Source of the DNA: Thermodesulfobacterium hydrogeniphilum
GTDB lineage: Bacteria > Desulfobacterota > Thermodesulfobacteria > Thermodesulfobacteriales > Thermodesulfobacteriaceae
Reading direction: 5' to 3'
DNA length: 64,000 bases
Assembly (NCBI RefSeq): GCF_000746255.1
Contig: NZ_JQKW01000006.1
Coordinates: 186,001-250,000, forward strand
The notes beneath the pieces are model-generated. The model was given only the letters and a program-made list of their open reading frames with translations. It was not told where the DNA came from and made no database searches. A program made the position numbers and the translations under genes. Below are positions 9,634-17,136 of this stretch, piece by piece. Position 1 is the first letter of the stretch. Each line of letters starts with the position of its first letter.

Positions 9634-10826
9634 CAGATTTTAGCAATTCTAAAGGCTTTTTCACAGGCTTTAATAAAATTGGGCTCCATTTTTTCTAAAA
9701 TATCTTCTGAAACACAAAAAGAAAGTCTTATATGATTTGGAGTGCCAAAGCCTTTACCAGGAACAGCCAGAATTAACTCTTCTTTTAAAATTTCACAAAA
9801 TTTTACATCATCAATAGGAGATTTGGGAAAAATAAAAAAACCCCCTTTTGGTTTGATAAAAGAAATACCTGCTTTTTTAAGAATTCTGCATAAAATATCT
9901 CGTTTTTTTTGATAGGTAGCTACATCCACTTTAGCAAAGGCACAGTTAGCAACTATTCTTTGAGCAAGAGCAGGAGCATTGACAAAACCAAGTATTCTGT
10001 TGCAGAGGATTAATCCTTCCAAAATTTCTTTTTTAAACTCTATTTCAGGATGGATTGCTATAAATCCTATTCTTTCTCCAGCTAATGAGAGTTCTTTGGA
10101 AAAACTGTAAGCTATAATGCTATTGGAATAAAATTTAAAGATGGAAGGGACTGTGTAATTATCAAAAACTAAATTTCTATAAGGCTCATCTGAAACAAGA
10201 TAAATAGATTTTCCTAATTCTTTGCTTTTTTGGGATAAAAGATCTGATAGAGCTTTAAGTTCTTTTTCAGAATAAATCTGTCCTGTAGGATTATTAGGAG
10301 AATTAATAAGAACTATTTTAGTTTTAGAAGTTATAGAGGCCTCTAATTTTTCTAAATCAAGACTAAAATCTTCTTTTGTTTGAACAGGTTTGGGAATTCC
10401 CTGATGATTTTCAGTGTAAAAAAAATACTCTACAAAAAAAGGAGAAGGGAAAATCACTTCTTCTCCGGGATTTAAAAGAGTTTTAAAAATAACATTTAAA
10501 CCACCAGCAGCTCCACAGGTCATTACGATTTCTTCTGAGCTTACTTTTATATTCTGTTCTTTGCTTATTTTTTCAGCCATTATTTCTCTAACAAAAGAGA
10601 ACCCCGCATTAGGCATATAACGATGAAAAAAAGGATTATAATTTTTAACCATCTCTTCAAGTGTATTTTTAACTTCAGGAGGGGGAGGAAGATCAGGATT
10701 TCCCAGACTTAGGTCAAAAACTTTATCTTCTCCATATTGTTTTTTAAGTTTTAATCCCTCCTCAAACATTTTTCTGATCCAGGAACTTTTTTCCAGATAA
10801 TTTAAAATTTGGGCAGAAATTCCCAT
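9633..10826 (-). CDS. PLP-dependent class I/II aminotransferase
   Basis: This is a fold-type I aminotransferase of 397 residues. Visible motifs are SLGNPDLPPPPEV near residue 40, the cofactor-stacking region TCGAAGGLN near 105, NNPTGQIYS near 180, and the Schiff-base lysine in YSFSKELSLAGERIGFIA near 250. The substrate cannot be read from the sequence; aspartate, alanine or an aromatic amino acid are all possible. It overlaps tgt by 1 nt and heads that operon. TTGACA on the minus strand (10900-10905) lies upstream, but the only good TATAAT-like box is 31 nt away, so I do not call a promoter. Confidence 0.88.
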   Translation of the reverse strand: MGISAQILNYLEKSSWIRKMFEEGLKLKKQYGEDKVFDLSLGNPDLPPPPEVKNTLEEMVKNYNPFFHRYMPNAGFSFVREIMAEKISKEQNIKVSSEEIVMTCGAAGGLNVIFKTLLNPGEEVIFPSPFFVEYFFYTENHQGIPKPVQTKEDFSLDLEKLEASITSKTKIVLINSPNNPTGQIYSEKELKALSDLLSQKSKELGKSIYLVSDEPYRNLVFDNYTVPSIFKFYSNSIIAYSFSKELSLAGERIGFIAIHPEIEFKKEILEGLILCNRILGFVNAPALAQRIVANCAFAKVDVATYQKKRDILCRILKKAGISFIKPKGGFFIFPKSPIDDVKFCEILKEELILAVPGKGFGTPNHIRLSFCVSEDILEKMEPNFIKACEKAFRIAKI

Positions 10827-10921
10827 AGTATTTCTCCTTGGTATTTAAAATAATTTAAAAAAATTATACTTAATTTTTTAAAAAAATGTAGTCTGATTTT
10901 GTCAAAGTAAAAATTAATTAT

Positions 10922-11272
10922 TCAAAATACACTACTACAGGAGATAGTCCCAGAAGTTTCGTTGTAGGAACAAGTGAAGTTTCCTTGAGAGGAAATGGCT
11001 TTAAGCTGAAGAGGATCTTCTGATTCAAGGATAATTTGCTGGGTGTATTTAGATTTTGAACAATTGGAAACAATTTCAGAAGTTGTGGCATTATCTTCTA
11101 ATTGTTTTGTGGCAATAATTTGTGTTAAACAATTTCTAAGGTCTGAAATAAGAGAAGCACGGATAGCAGAAGGAAGATATTTTCTGTAATATAAAGTAAT
11201 AGCCATCCCTGCCAGAATAGCAAGGATGGCTATTACTATAAGAAGCTCAATAAGAGTAAAAGCTTTGGACAT
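10922..11272 (-). CDS. Type IV pilin-like protein (second pilin)
   Basis: The 116-residue protein begins MSKAFTLIELLIVIAILAIL, a type III (prepilin) signal with a very short leader and the conserved Glu5 of the mature protein. The usual glycine at -1 of the prepilin peptidase site is alanine here (A|FTLIE), which could reduce or alter processing. The globular part contains several cysteines (for example CLTQ, NCSK and TCSYNETSGTISC). It lies 12 nt after the first pilin gene and is probably co-transcribed. It may be a minor pilin or a second fibre subunit; the sequence does not decide. Confidence 0.85.
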   Translation of the reverse strand: MSKAFTLIELLIVIAILAILAGMAITLYYRKYLPSAIRASLISDLRNCLTQIIATKQLEDNATTSEIVSNCSKSKYTQQIILESEDPLQLKAISSQGNFTCSYNETSGTISCSSVF

Positions 11273-11284
11273 AAATTTACAATG

Positions 11285-11647
11285 TTAAGAGCACTCTATA
11301 GTTCCATTTGCATAAATTTTACAGGTAATACCACTCGCAGCACCTTTACAATCGCCTTGTGCTAATACACTCCCATCAGTAGCAGAAGGATCTAATGTTG
11401 TAATATCTACATTTTGTGTGTCATTATAATCAGTACCTTCAGTACAGTTATTTTTACTAGCATCTTCAGCTAAAGCAGCAGCACATTGAGTTACAGCATT
11501 TCTTAAATCAGCAATACATGCTGCTTTAGCTGCATTTCTTCTATACTTGCTAAACTGCGGGATAGCAATGGCTGCCAAAATAGCAATAATAGCAACAACA
11601 ATTAAAAGCTCAATCAAAGTAAAACCTTTACTTCTGTTTTCCTTCAT
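11285..11647 (-). CDS. Type IV major pilin-like protein
   Basis: The 120-residue prepilin has a six-residue basic leader (KENRSK), the canonical G|FTLIE cleavage site and a 20-residue hydrophobic helix, followed by AIPQFSKYRRNAAKAACIADLRNA-type pilin sequence and a short C-terminal domain with five more cysteines. A strong AGGAGGGAGG precedes the ATG. It has its own promoter and lies about 4.5 kb from the pilMNOPQ cluster, on the opposite strand. By length and canonical site it is the better candidate for the main fibre subunit. Whether the fibre conducts electrons cannot be read from sequence. Confidence 0.9.
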   Translation of the reverse strand: MKENRSKGFTLIELLIVVAIIAILAAIAIPQFSKYRRNAAKAACIADLRNAVTQCAAALAEDASKNNCTEGTDYNDTQNVDITTLDPSATDGSVLAQGDCKGAASGITCKIYANGTIECS

Positions 11648-11685
11648 ACCTCCCTCCTTTTAAAAATTTTTAGCTCTTTAAAAAT

Positions 11686-11714
11686 ATTTTATAACATTAA
11701 ACTTAAAAAGTCAA
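11686..11714 (-). promoter_or_regulatory. Sigma70-type promoter for the pilin pair
   Basis: On the minus strand, TTGACT (11709-11714) and TAAAAT (11686-11691) are exactly 17 nt apart, about 38 nt before the pilin ATG. No TGGCAC-N5-TTGC sigma54 pattern, as seen before pilA in some bacteria, is visible here. Confidence 0.5.
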
Positions 11715-11729
11715 ATAAGAAAATTTTGT

Positions 11730-11748
11730 TACCACTTCGTAGTGGAAC
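11730..11748. repeat. Short intergenic palindrome, copy A (TACCACTTCGTAGTGGAA)
   Basis: CCACT-TCGT-AGTGG forms a 5-bp stem in the spacer between the pilin promoter and the next plus-strand gene. Related sequences occur at 39809-39820 (TACCACTTCGTA) and 61171-61185 (CTACCTCGTAGTGGAA), also at gene boundaries. They may be scattered copies of a small repetitive element; the role is unknown. Confidence 0.4.
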
Positions 11749-11858
11749 TTTTTGGGTTAGCCTTGAATTATAAAAAATTTCTTTTAAACTGATTAAATAA
11801 GATGGAGTATAAATGGCTTCCTCCATCTAAAACACACAAATCGCTCTGGGAGGGTAAA

Positions 11859-12290
11859 ATGGTTGAAAAAATTCAGTTAGATAATGGTCTCACCTTGGAA
11901 ATATGGAACTATTCAAGAAAGATAGCTGGAGATCGCTGGTTGGTGGGACTTCTTATTCAAGTAGGAGTTTCTCCTGAAGAAGTCCATTTTTCTAATAGAG
12001 AATACTATCAGATGTTTTTAGAAAAAACAGATGGTAGAGTTTATTATCGTTATAGAAAAGAAAGAACCTTTGTTCCTGAAGATCAGGTTGAATCCCTGTT
12101 TTCTACTATGAAAGAGAATTTTCTTAGTGCTGCACTTCCCTATTTATCACATCCAGATTTTAGAGATAGACTTATAAAACGCGAAGTAAAACTTTTTGAA
12201 CAAAAAATGGATTGGGAAATCTCTATTAAAAAGAAAGATGAAGAGGCAGAAAAGTTGGAAGAACTCTGGAAAGATAGAAAAATATTTTAG
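11859..12290 (+). CDS. Conserved hypothetical protein, function unknown
   Basis: I do not recognise the family. The frame is open from an ATG at 11802 (162 codons), but that ATG has no ribosome-binding site. The ATG at 11859 is preceded by GGGAGGG with 4 nt spacing, so I prefer a 143-residue product beginning MVEKIQLDNGLTLEIW. The protein is soluble and acidic/basic mixed. It has an N-terminal beta-strand-rich part (about 5-65) and a C-terminal helical part with many Lys and Glu. There is no signal peptide, cysteine cluster or nucleotide-binding motif. It lies 19 nt before the phosphoglycerate mutase gene and is probably co-transcribed. Confidence 0.7.
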   Translation: MVEKIQLDNGLTLEIWNYSRKIAGDRWLVGLLIQVGVSPEEVHFSNREYYQMFLEKTDGRVYYRYRKERTFVPEDQVESLFSTMKENFLSAALPYLSHPDFRDRLIKREVKLFEQKMDWEISIKKKDEEAEKLEELWKDRKIF

Positions 12291-12309
12291 TTTGTCAGGG
12301 GGATAATGT

Positions 12310-13530
12310 ATGAATATAAAAAATTTATTAAAAAAAACAAATTCTAAAATCCTTTTGATTGTTCTTGATGGGATAGGTGATCTTCCTCTGAAGGATGGAA
12401 AAACACCTTTAGAATTTGCTAATACTCCTAATTTAGATAAACTCGTTAAAAAATCCGCTACAGGGATGCATATTCCTGTGGATTATGGAATAACTCCTGG
12501 AAGTGGTCCCGGGCATTTAGGAATATTTGGTTATGATCCTTCTAAAATTACCATAGGAAGGGGAGTTCTTGAGGCTTTAGGAGTAGGTATAGATTTAAAG
12601 GAAACAGATGTAGCTGTTAGAGGCAATTTTGCTACTGTAAAATATGAAAAGGGAACACCGATAGTGGTTGATAGAAGAGCAGGGCGTATTCCAACTGAAG
12701 AAAATCAAAGACTTATAAAATATCTTTCAGAACATATCAAAAAAATAGAAGAAGCAGAGGTAATTTTGAAATCCGGTATGGAACATAGATTTGTAGTGGT
12801 TTTTAGATTTCCTCATAAAGTTACTTCTGAAGTAGAAACCATTAATGATACTGATCCCCAGGTGGTTGGTAAAAGTCCTTTATCTCCTTCAGGAAAAGGA
12901 GAGCTTGCTCAAAAAGTGGCTAATATAGCCTCTCAGTTTATTGCTAAAGTAGCAGAGCTTTTGAAAAATGAGCCCAAAGCTAACTATGTTTTGTTAAGAG
13001 GTTTTTCTGTAAAGCCTATTTTGGAAACTTATGAAGAGAGATATAGTTTAAAAGCTGGTTGTATAGCTACTTATCCTATGTATAAGGGGCTGGCAAGTTT
13101 AGTAGGAATGAAACTCATTAAATTTGAAGGAATGGATATAAAAGATGAGATAGAGGCTTTAAAAAGAGAGTGGAATAACTTTGATTTCTTTTTTGTGCAT
13201 ATTAAAAAAACAGATTCTTACGGAGAGGATGGAAATTTTGATGCCAAGGTTAAAATTATAGAAGAATTTGATAAACATTTACCAGAGTTTTTAGAATTAA
13301 ATCCTGCGGTGCTTTGCATTACAGGAGATCATTCTACACCGTGTTTAATGAAATCCCACTCTTGGCATTCTGTTCCAGTGCTTATTTATTCTCCTTATGT
13401 CCTTGGAGAATTATCTAAGAGATTTACAGAAAGAGAATGCTTAAAGGGAGAATTGGGTATATTTTATGCTTATAAGCTTATACAACTTCTTTTAGCTCAT
13501 GCAGGTAGACTTAAGAAATTTGGAGCATAA
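12310..13530 (+). CDS. apgM: Archaeal-type cofactor-independent phosphoglycerate mutase
   Basis: It interconverts 3- and 2-phosphoglycerate in glycolysis/gluconeogenesis. At 406 residues it fits the ApgM branch of the alkaline phosphatase superfamily, not the roughly 510-residue GpmI. Metal and catalytic motifs are visible: LLIVLDGIGDLP near residue 17, DYGITPGSGPGHLGIFGYDP near 60, VHIKKTDSYGEDGNFDAK near 297, and TGDHSTPCLMKSHSWHSVP near 338. A GGGGG-containing ribosome-binding site precedes the ATG. This type is common in archaea and in some thermophilic bacteria, so it supports but does not prove the taxonomic inference. Confidence 0.93.
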   Translation: MNIKNLLKKTNSKILLIVLDGIGDLPLKDGKTPLEFANTPNLDKLVKKSATGMHIPVDYGITPGSGPGHLGIFGYDPSKITIGRGVLEALGVGIDLKETDVAVRGNFATVKYEKGTPIVVDRRAGRIPTEENQRLIKYLSEHIKKIEEAEVILKSGMEHRFVVVFRFPHKVTSEVETINDTDPQVVGKSPLSPSGKGELAQKVANIASQFIAKVAELLKNEPKANYVLLRGFSVKPILETYEERYSLKAGCIATYPMYKGLASLVGMKLIKFEGMDIKDEIEALKREWNNFDFFFVHIKKTDSYGEDGNFDAKVKIIEEFDKHLPEFLELNPAVLCITGDHSTPCLMKSHSWHSVPVLIYSPYVLGELSKRFTERECLKGELGIFYAYKLIQLLLAHAGRLKKFGA

Positions 13531-13647
13531 GAGTGGAAAAGAGAGGTGTTAATTAGGAAAAAATTAAAAATTAAAAGAAAAATAGATAAAAAAGGAGTTT
13601 TAAAAAATTTTTATCAGATTTTTGTTAATATAATCTTCTTTTTACCC

Positions 13648-13676
13648 TTGACAAAATAAAAAAAATAGTTTATAAA
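13648..13676 (+). promoter_or_regulatory. Strong consensus promoter for the first 12-haem cytochrome
   Basis: TTGACA (13648-13653), a 17-nt spacer and TATAAA (13671-13676) form the best promoter match of the window, about 40 nt before the start at 13716. Together with the terminator at 14648-14679 it defines a single-gene unit. Confidence 0.7.
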
Positions 13677-13715
13677 AGGTCTCATACATAAAACTCCCAA
13701 AGGAGGCTATTAAAA

Positions 13716-14618
13716 ATGAATTACAAAAAGGTATTGTTGGGTTTAGGTGCAGTGATTTTAACTGGTGGTTTATGTTCGGTGAATAATGTTTTTTCTGGGC
13801 AAGCTTTAAATTTTCAAAATAATTCTAAAGTAATGTATCTTGCAAAGGCAGAAAAGGGGTCTCAAGAAAAAGTCCAATCAGTTTATAATTTTGAGGCAAA
13901 GCCTTTAAATATAGAGGAATGTGCAAGGTGTCACTATTCCATATTCAAGCTTATAAAAGAGCAAGGTGGAAAGCATAAAAAGGTGAAATGTACTGATTGT
14001 CATACTCAATTTCATGTTTATAATCCTGTAAAGAAAAACTGGGCTGAAATAATGCCCAAGTGCACAACCTGTCATGGTCTTATTCACGGTGGCAATTTTA
14101 CTGCTTGTTTGTCCTGTCATTCGGATCCACATGCACCTATCACTAAATTAAAAGTAACTCCCGAGCTTGCTAAAGCCTGTGCTCAGTGTCATCCTAATAT
14201 ACCTAAGGAAATGAAAGCCTTTCCAAGTAAGCATATGCAGGTTGCTTGTGCTTCCTGTCACCATACTAAACATGGATATATTCCTGATTGTTTAGAATGT
14301 CATAAACCTCATAGAGAAGGGCAGACTACAAAGCAATGTCTTGTTTGCCACCCAGCTCATACACCACTTAATATTAAATTTACCAAACAGACACCAAATG
14401 AAGATTGTAAAGCTTGTCACCAGACAGAATATCATAAGATTGCTATTACAAAGAGTAAACATCACAATGTAGCTTGTGTCCAGTGTCATACTAAACATAA
14501 GGAAATTCCTAAGTGTGAAAGATGCCATGGTAAACCTCATGGTGCATCACTTCATGCTAAGTTCCCCAACTGCTTACAGTGTCATATAGATGTTCATAAC
14601 TTACCTATCAAAAGATAA
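13716..14618 (+). CDS. Secreted dodecahaem c-type cytochrome (copy 1)
   Basis: The 300-residue protein has an N-terminal signal peptide (hydrophobic about 6-27) and 12 CXXCH haem c motifs from residue 69 to near the C-terminus: CARCH, CTDCH, CTTCH, CLSCH, CAQCH, CASCH, CLECH, CLVCH, CKACH, CVQCH, CERCH and CLQCH. Extra histidines (for example SKHMQ, SKHHN and KPHG) can supply distal ligands for bis-His haems. It shares layout and motifs such as HGYIPDCLxCHKPH with the 12-haem protein at 17137-17931, so the two are paralogues. A periplasmic or surface electron carrier is likely. It is transcribed alone from a consensus promoter and closed by a strong terminator, suggesting high or separately controlled expression. 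Confidence 0.93.
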   Translation: MNYKKVLLGLGAVILTGGLCSVNNVFSGQALNFQNNSKVMYLAKAEKGSQEKVQSVYNFEAKPLNIEECARCHYSIFKLIKEQGGKHKKVKCTDCHTQFHVYNPVKKNWAEIMPKCTTCHGLIHGGNFTACLSCHSDPHAPITKLKVTPELAKACAQCHPNIPKEMKAFPSKHMQVACASCHHTKHGYIPDCLECHKPHREGQTTKQCLVCHPAHTPLNIKFTKQTPNEDCKACHQTEYHKIAITKSKHHNVACVQCHTKHKEIPKCERCHGKPHGASLHAKFPNCLQCHIDVHNLPIKR

Positions 14619-14647
14619 CAAAAGTATGTAAGAAATGATATATTTCT

Positions 14648-14679
14648 AAACCCCCAGGTGATATCCTGGGGGTTTTTTT
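14648..14679 (+). terminator. Rho-independent terminator after dodecahaem copy 1
   Basis: AACCCCCAGG-TGATAT-CCTGGGGGTT forms a GC-rich stem in an AT-rich context, followed by a run of seven T. It separates this gene from the next cytochrome gene. Confidence 0.85.
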
Positions 14680-14717
14680 ATTTATTAAAAATTTTTCAAA
14701 ATTTTTTTATCAGCCTC

Positions 14718-14745
14718 TTGACAATTTAAAAATAATTTTTATAAA
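14718..14745 (+). promoter_or_regulatory. Sigma70-type promoter for the first CX5CH-type cytochrome
   Basis: TTGACA (14718-14723) and TATAAA (14740-14745) are separated by 16 nt. They lie about 70 nt before the start at 14818, which has an AGGAGGTG ribosome-binding site. Confidence 0.6.
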
Positions 14746-14817
14746 AATAATTAGAATATAAAAATAATTAGAAACTTAATAATAAAAATAAGAATAGAAA
14801 AAATAGGAGGTGTAATT

Positions 14818-15966
14818 ATGAAACGTTTAATTATTTTTATATTAACATTTTTATTATGTTTTATAGGATTATTTATAAATAAAAATTTACAAGCTAAAAT
14901 TACAGGTCCTTGTAGTAATTGTCATACTATGCATAATTCACAAAATGGTGAACCTATGGCTTATAATAATTCAACTACCCCTTATAGAGCCTTGACAAGA
15001 GGTGATTGTGTAGCATGTCATACAGGGACTAATCCTAATGATGAAAATATTCCTAAGGTTTATTCTACTTCTCAACCCAGTTATACATTTGGAGATGCCT
15101 CTAATAGAGCTACTTTAGCAGGGGGAAATTTTTATTGGGTTACTACAGATGACACCACAGGACATAATGTAAAGGGTATAGCAAATGTGGATAGTGATTT
15201 AGGGACAGTTCCTCCTGGTTATAACAGCAGTTATGCTGAAGATGCTGATAGACCTGCTACTTGGAATTCAACATATCAATTAAGTTGTGCTGGAGCTTAT
15301 GGATGCCATGGAGATCCTTCTAAAGGAACAGATGATTTTGCAGCTATTTCTGGAGCGCATCATAAAAATGTAGATTGTAATGGAACCAATTGTGATGGAT
15401 CTTATGTATATTCAAGTTACAGATTTTTGCTCGGTGTTAAAGGATTTGAAGATACACCTTCTACCACAGGTAGTAGCTTTGGTTGGGAATTAAATCCTGA
15501 TACTACCCATCATAATGGATATTATGCAGTGGATGATCCTAATGATAGTGATACTGATTATAACCATGGTTCTATAAACTGGCTTTGTGCTGAGTGTCAT
15601 GGTAATTTTCATGGAAGTAATGCTGGCTCTGGTTGCAGTCCTTGGTTAAGGCATCCTACAGATTATGATATGAATAACGTAGCTACTAAAGAGTATGGCA
15701 ATTATCCCAATATAGCTCTTTTTAATGGAACTATGGGAGTAAGTGCAGTTCATGATTACTTTGCTGATGTTCCTGTAGGTAATACAGCTGGAACTTTAAA
15801 ATCTACAGTTTTAAGTTCTGCAGGAGATGCTATAGTTCTCTGTCTTTCCTGCCACAGAGCTCATGGTTCTCCTTATGCAGATCTCTTAAGATGGGATTAT
15901 TCTGCTTGTACTGCAGGAAGCCAGAATGCTAATTGTGGATGTTTTGCCTGTCATACAAATAAATAA
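14818..15966 (+). CDS. Secreted multihaem cytochrome with CX5CH motif (copy 1)
   Basis: The 382-residue protein has a signal peptide (about 1-26), five CXXCH motifs (CSNCH at 32, CVACH at 64, CAECH, CLSCH, CFACH) and one CX5CH, CAGAYGCH at 157-164. Its paralogue at 28028-29119 has the same CX5CH (CAGTYGCH) in the same place, so the longer spacing is conserved and may bind a sixth haem. Other shared blocks are CSNCHTMHNSQN, TLAGGNFYWV, SYRFLLGVKG and WLRHPTDYDMNNV. The low haem density and Gly/Asn/Ser-rich spacers suit an extracellular cytochrome, perhaps a filament subunit, but no such homology was tested. It is a single-gene unit with its own promoter and terminator. Confidence 0.9.
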   Translation: MKRLIIFILTFLLCFIGLFINKNLQAKITGPCSNCHTMHNSQNGEPMAYNNSTTPYRALTRGDCVACHTGTNPNDENIPKVYSTSQPSYTFGDASNRATLAGGNFYWVTTDDTTGHNVKGIANVDSDLGTVPPGYNSSYAEDADRPATWNSTYQLSCAGAYGCHGDPSKGTDDFAAISGAHHKNVDCNGTNCDGSYVYSSYRFLLGVKGFEDTPSTTGSSFGWELNPDTTHHNGYYAVDDPNDSDTDYNHGSINWLCAECHGNFHGSNAGSGCSPWLRHPTDYDMNNVATKEYGNYPNIALFNGTMGVSAVHDYFADVPVGNTAGTLKSTVLSSAGDAIVLCLSCHRAHGSPYADLLRWDYSACTAGSQNANCGCFACHTNK

Positions 15967-15974
15967 ATTTTTTT

Positions 15975-16013
15975 AACATAAAAAAGGGGGCTTTAAGCCC
16001 CCTTTTTTATGTT
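15975..16013 (+). terminator. Rho-independent, near-symmetric terminator
   Basis: AACATAAAAAAGGGGGC-TTTAA-GCCCCCTTTTTTATGTT is a perfect 17-bp hairpin with T and A tracts on both arms, so it could stop transcription from either side. It closes the unit of the CX5CH cytochrome and precedes the long operon starting at 16054. No clear promoter is visible in the 40 nt that remain before the operon, so partial read-through is possible. Confidence 0.85.
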
Positions 16014-16053
16014 TATGATCTTTTTAATGAATTTTGAGCATTTGTGAAACTTT

Positions 16054-17133
16054 ATGGATAGGGGAAAATTTTTTTTTTATAAAAAATATGAAATATTGTT
16101 TTTTGTTTTTTTATTTATTTTTTTTATATTTATATCCTTAGGTTTTTCTCAGGAAACATTTGAAGAAAATATTCCTATTAAAGAAGTCAAAGCGATTGCC
16201 ATTCTTAACAAAGATGAATATGGTAAACCCTTTATGTTTCCTATATCTGTTGCTATTGATCCAGTAACCTATGAAATATATGTAGTAGACTCTGGAAAGT
16301 CTGAGATTACTATTTATAGTCCTGATTTTTTTCCTAAGATAACTCTTGATAAAGGCAGAGGACTTAGAGCACCTTATGGGGTTGCTGTAGATAAAAATGG
16401 AACATTTTATGTAATACAGGCTTCTTCATCTGGGAAACCAGCCTGTTTAAGTATTTTTAATTCAGCAGGGCTTTTAGAAAAAGAGATTTATTTTAAAGAT
16501 CTTTCTTTTGAGGGATGTTCAAATTTTATTCCTGTGAGTATAGCTTTAGATAGAAGATATATATACATTGCAGGAGAAGGATTTGAAGGGGTTTTGGTTT
16601 TAAACAAAAAGGGAGATTTTGAAAAAATTATTACTGTTAAAGATAGTATAACTATGGATTTTCCCAAAAAAAAAGCTAAAATTAGAGCAGTTTATGTAGA
16701 TAAGAAGGGTAGGTTATATTTACTTAGTGAGGAAATGGGTAGATTTTATGTATTTGACAGCCTTGGAAATTTTCTTTTCAAAGGAGGGATTAAAGGAGGA
16801 ACTCCTGGTAAATTAAGCAGACCAAAGGGAATAGCTGCAGATCCTAATTTAGGCTTGATTTTAGTTGTAGATTATATGAGGCATTCAGGTCTGGCTTATG
16901 ATTACAATAATGGACATTTTTTATTTGAATTTGGTGGTAAAGGCTGGTCTCCAGGATGGTTTAATGGACCTACTGATATTAAAATAGATCGCTTTGGAAG
17001 AATTTATGTTGCTGATCTATTTAATAGAAGAGTTCAGGTTTTAGTTTTAGGTAAAGAAATAACTCCATATTTGGGACCATCTTTTATAACACCTTTACAA
17101 CCTGTAAGAAAGAGACTAAATAAAGTGAGGTAG
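16054..17133 (+). CDS. Secreted NHL-repeat beta-propeller protein
   Basis: The 359-residue protein has a long hydrophobic N-terminus (about 12-32), a signal peptide or anchor. It carries about six NHL-type repeats, for example MFPISVAIDPVTYEIYVVDS, APYGVAVDKNGTFYV, RPKGIAADPNLGLILVVD and GPTDIKIDRFGRIYVADLFN. Such propellers are protein- or ligand-binding scaffolds and no catalytic residues are evident. It is the first gene of the run that continues to 31742 with gaps of at most 25 nt or overlaps. Two more propellers lie in the same run, so a structural role in a surface electron-transfer complex is a reasonable guess, not shown. Confidence 0.82.
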   Translation: MDRGKFFFYKKYEILFFVFLFIFFIFISLGFSQETFEENIPIKEVKAIAILNKDEYGKPFMFPISVAIDPVTYEIYVVDSGKSEITIYSPDFFPKITLDKGRGLRAPYGVAVDKNGTFYVIQASSSGKPACLSIFNSAGLLEKEIYFKDLSFEGCSNFIPVSIALDRRYIYIAGEGFEGVLVLNKKGDFEKIITVKDSITMDFPKKKAKIRAVYVDKKGRLYLLSEEMGRFYVFDSLGNFLFKGGIKGGTPGKLSRPKGIAADPNLGLILVVDYMRHSGLAYDYNNGHFLFEFGGKGWSPGWFNGPTDIKIDRFGRIYVADLFNRRVQVLVLGKEITPYLGPSFITPLQPVRKRLNKVR

Positions 17134-17136
17134 AAA

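Noticed and set aside
10863-10905. TTGACA and TATAAT on the minus strand before the aminotransferase gene
   Set aside because: Spacing is 31 nt, too long for a promoter; the real promoter is unclear.
13531-13715. Possible riboswitch or tRNA in the spacer before the first cytochrome
   Set aside because: Only a consensus promoter and a ribosome-binding site are visible; no conserved fold.
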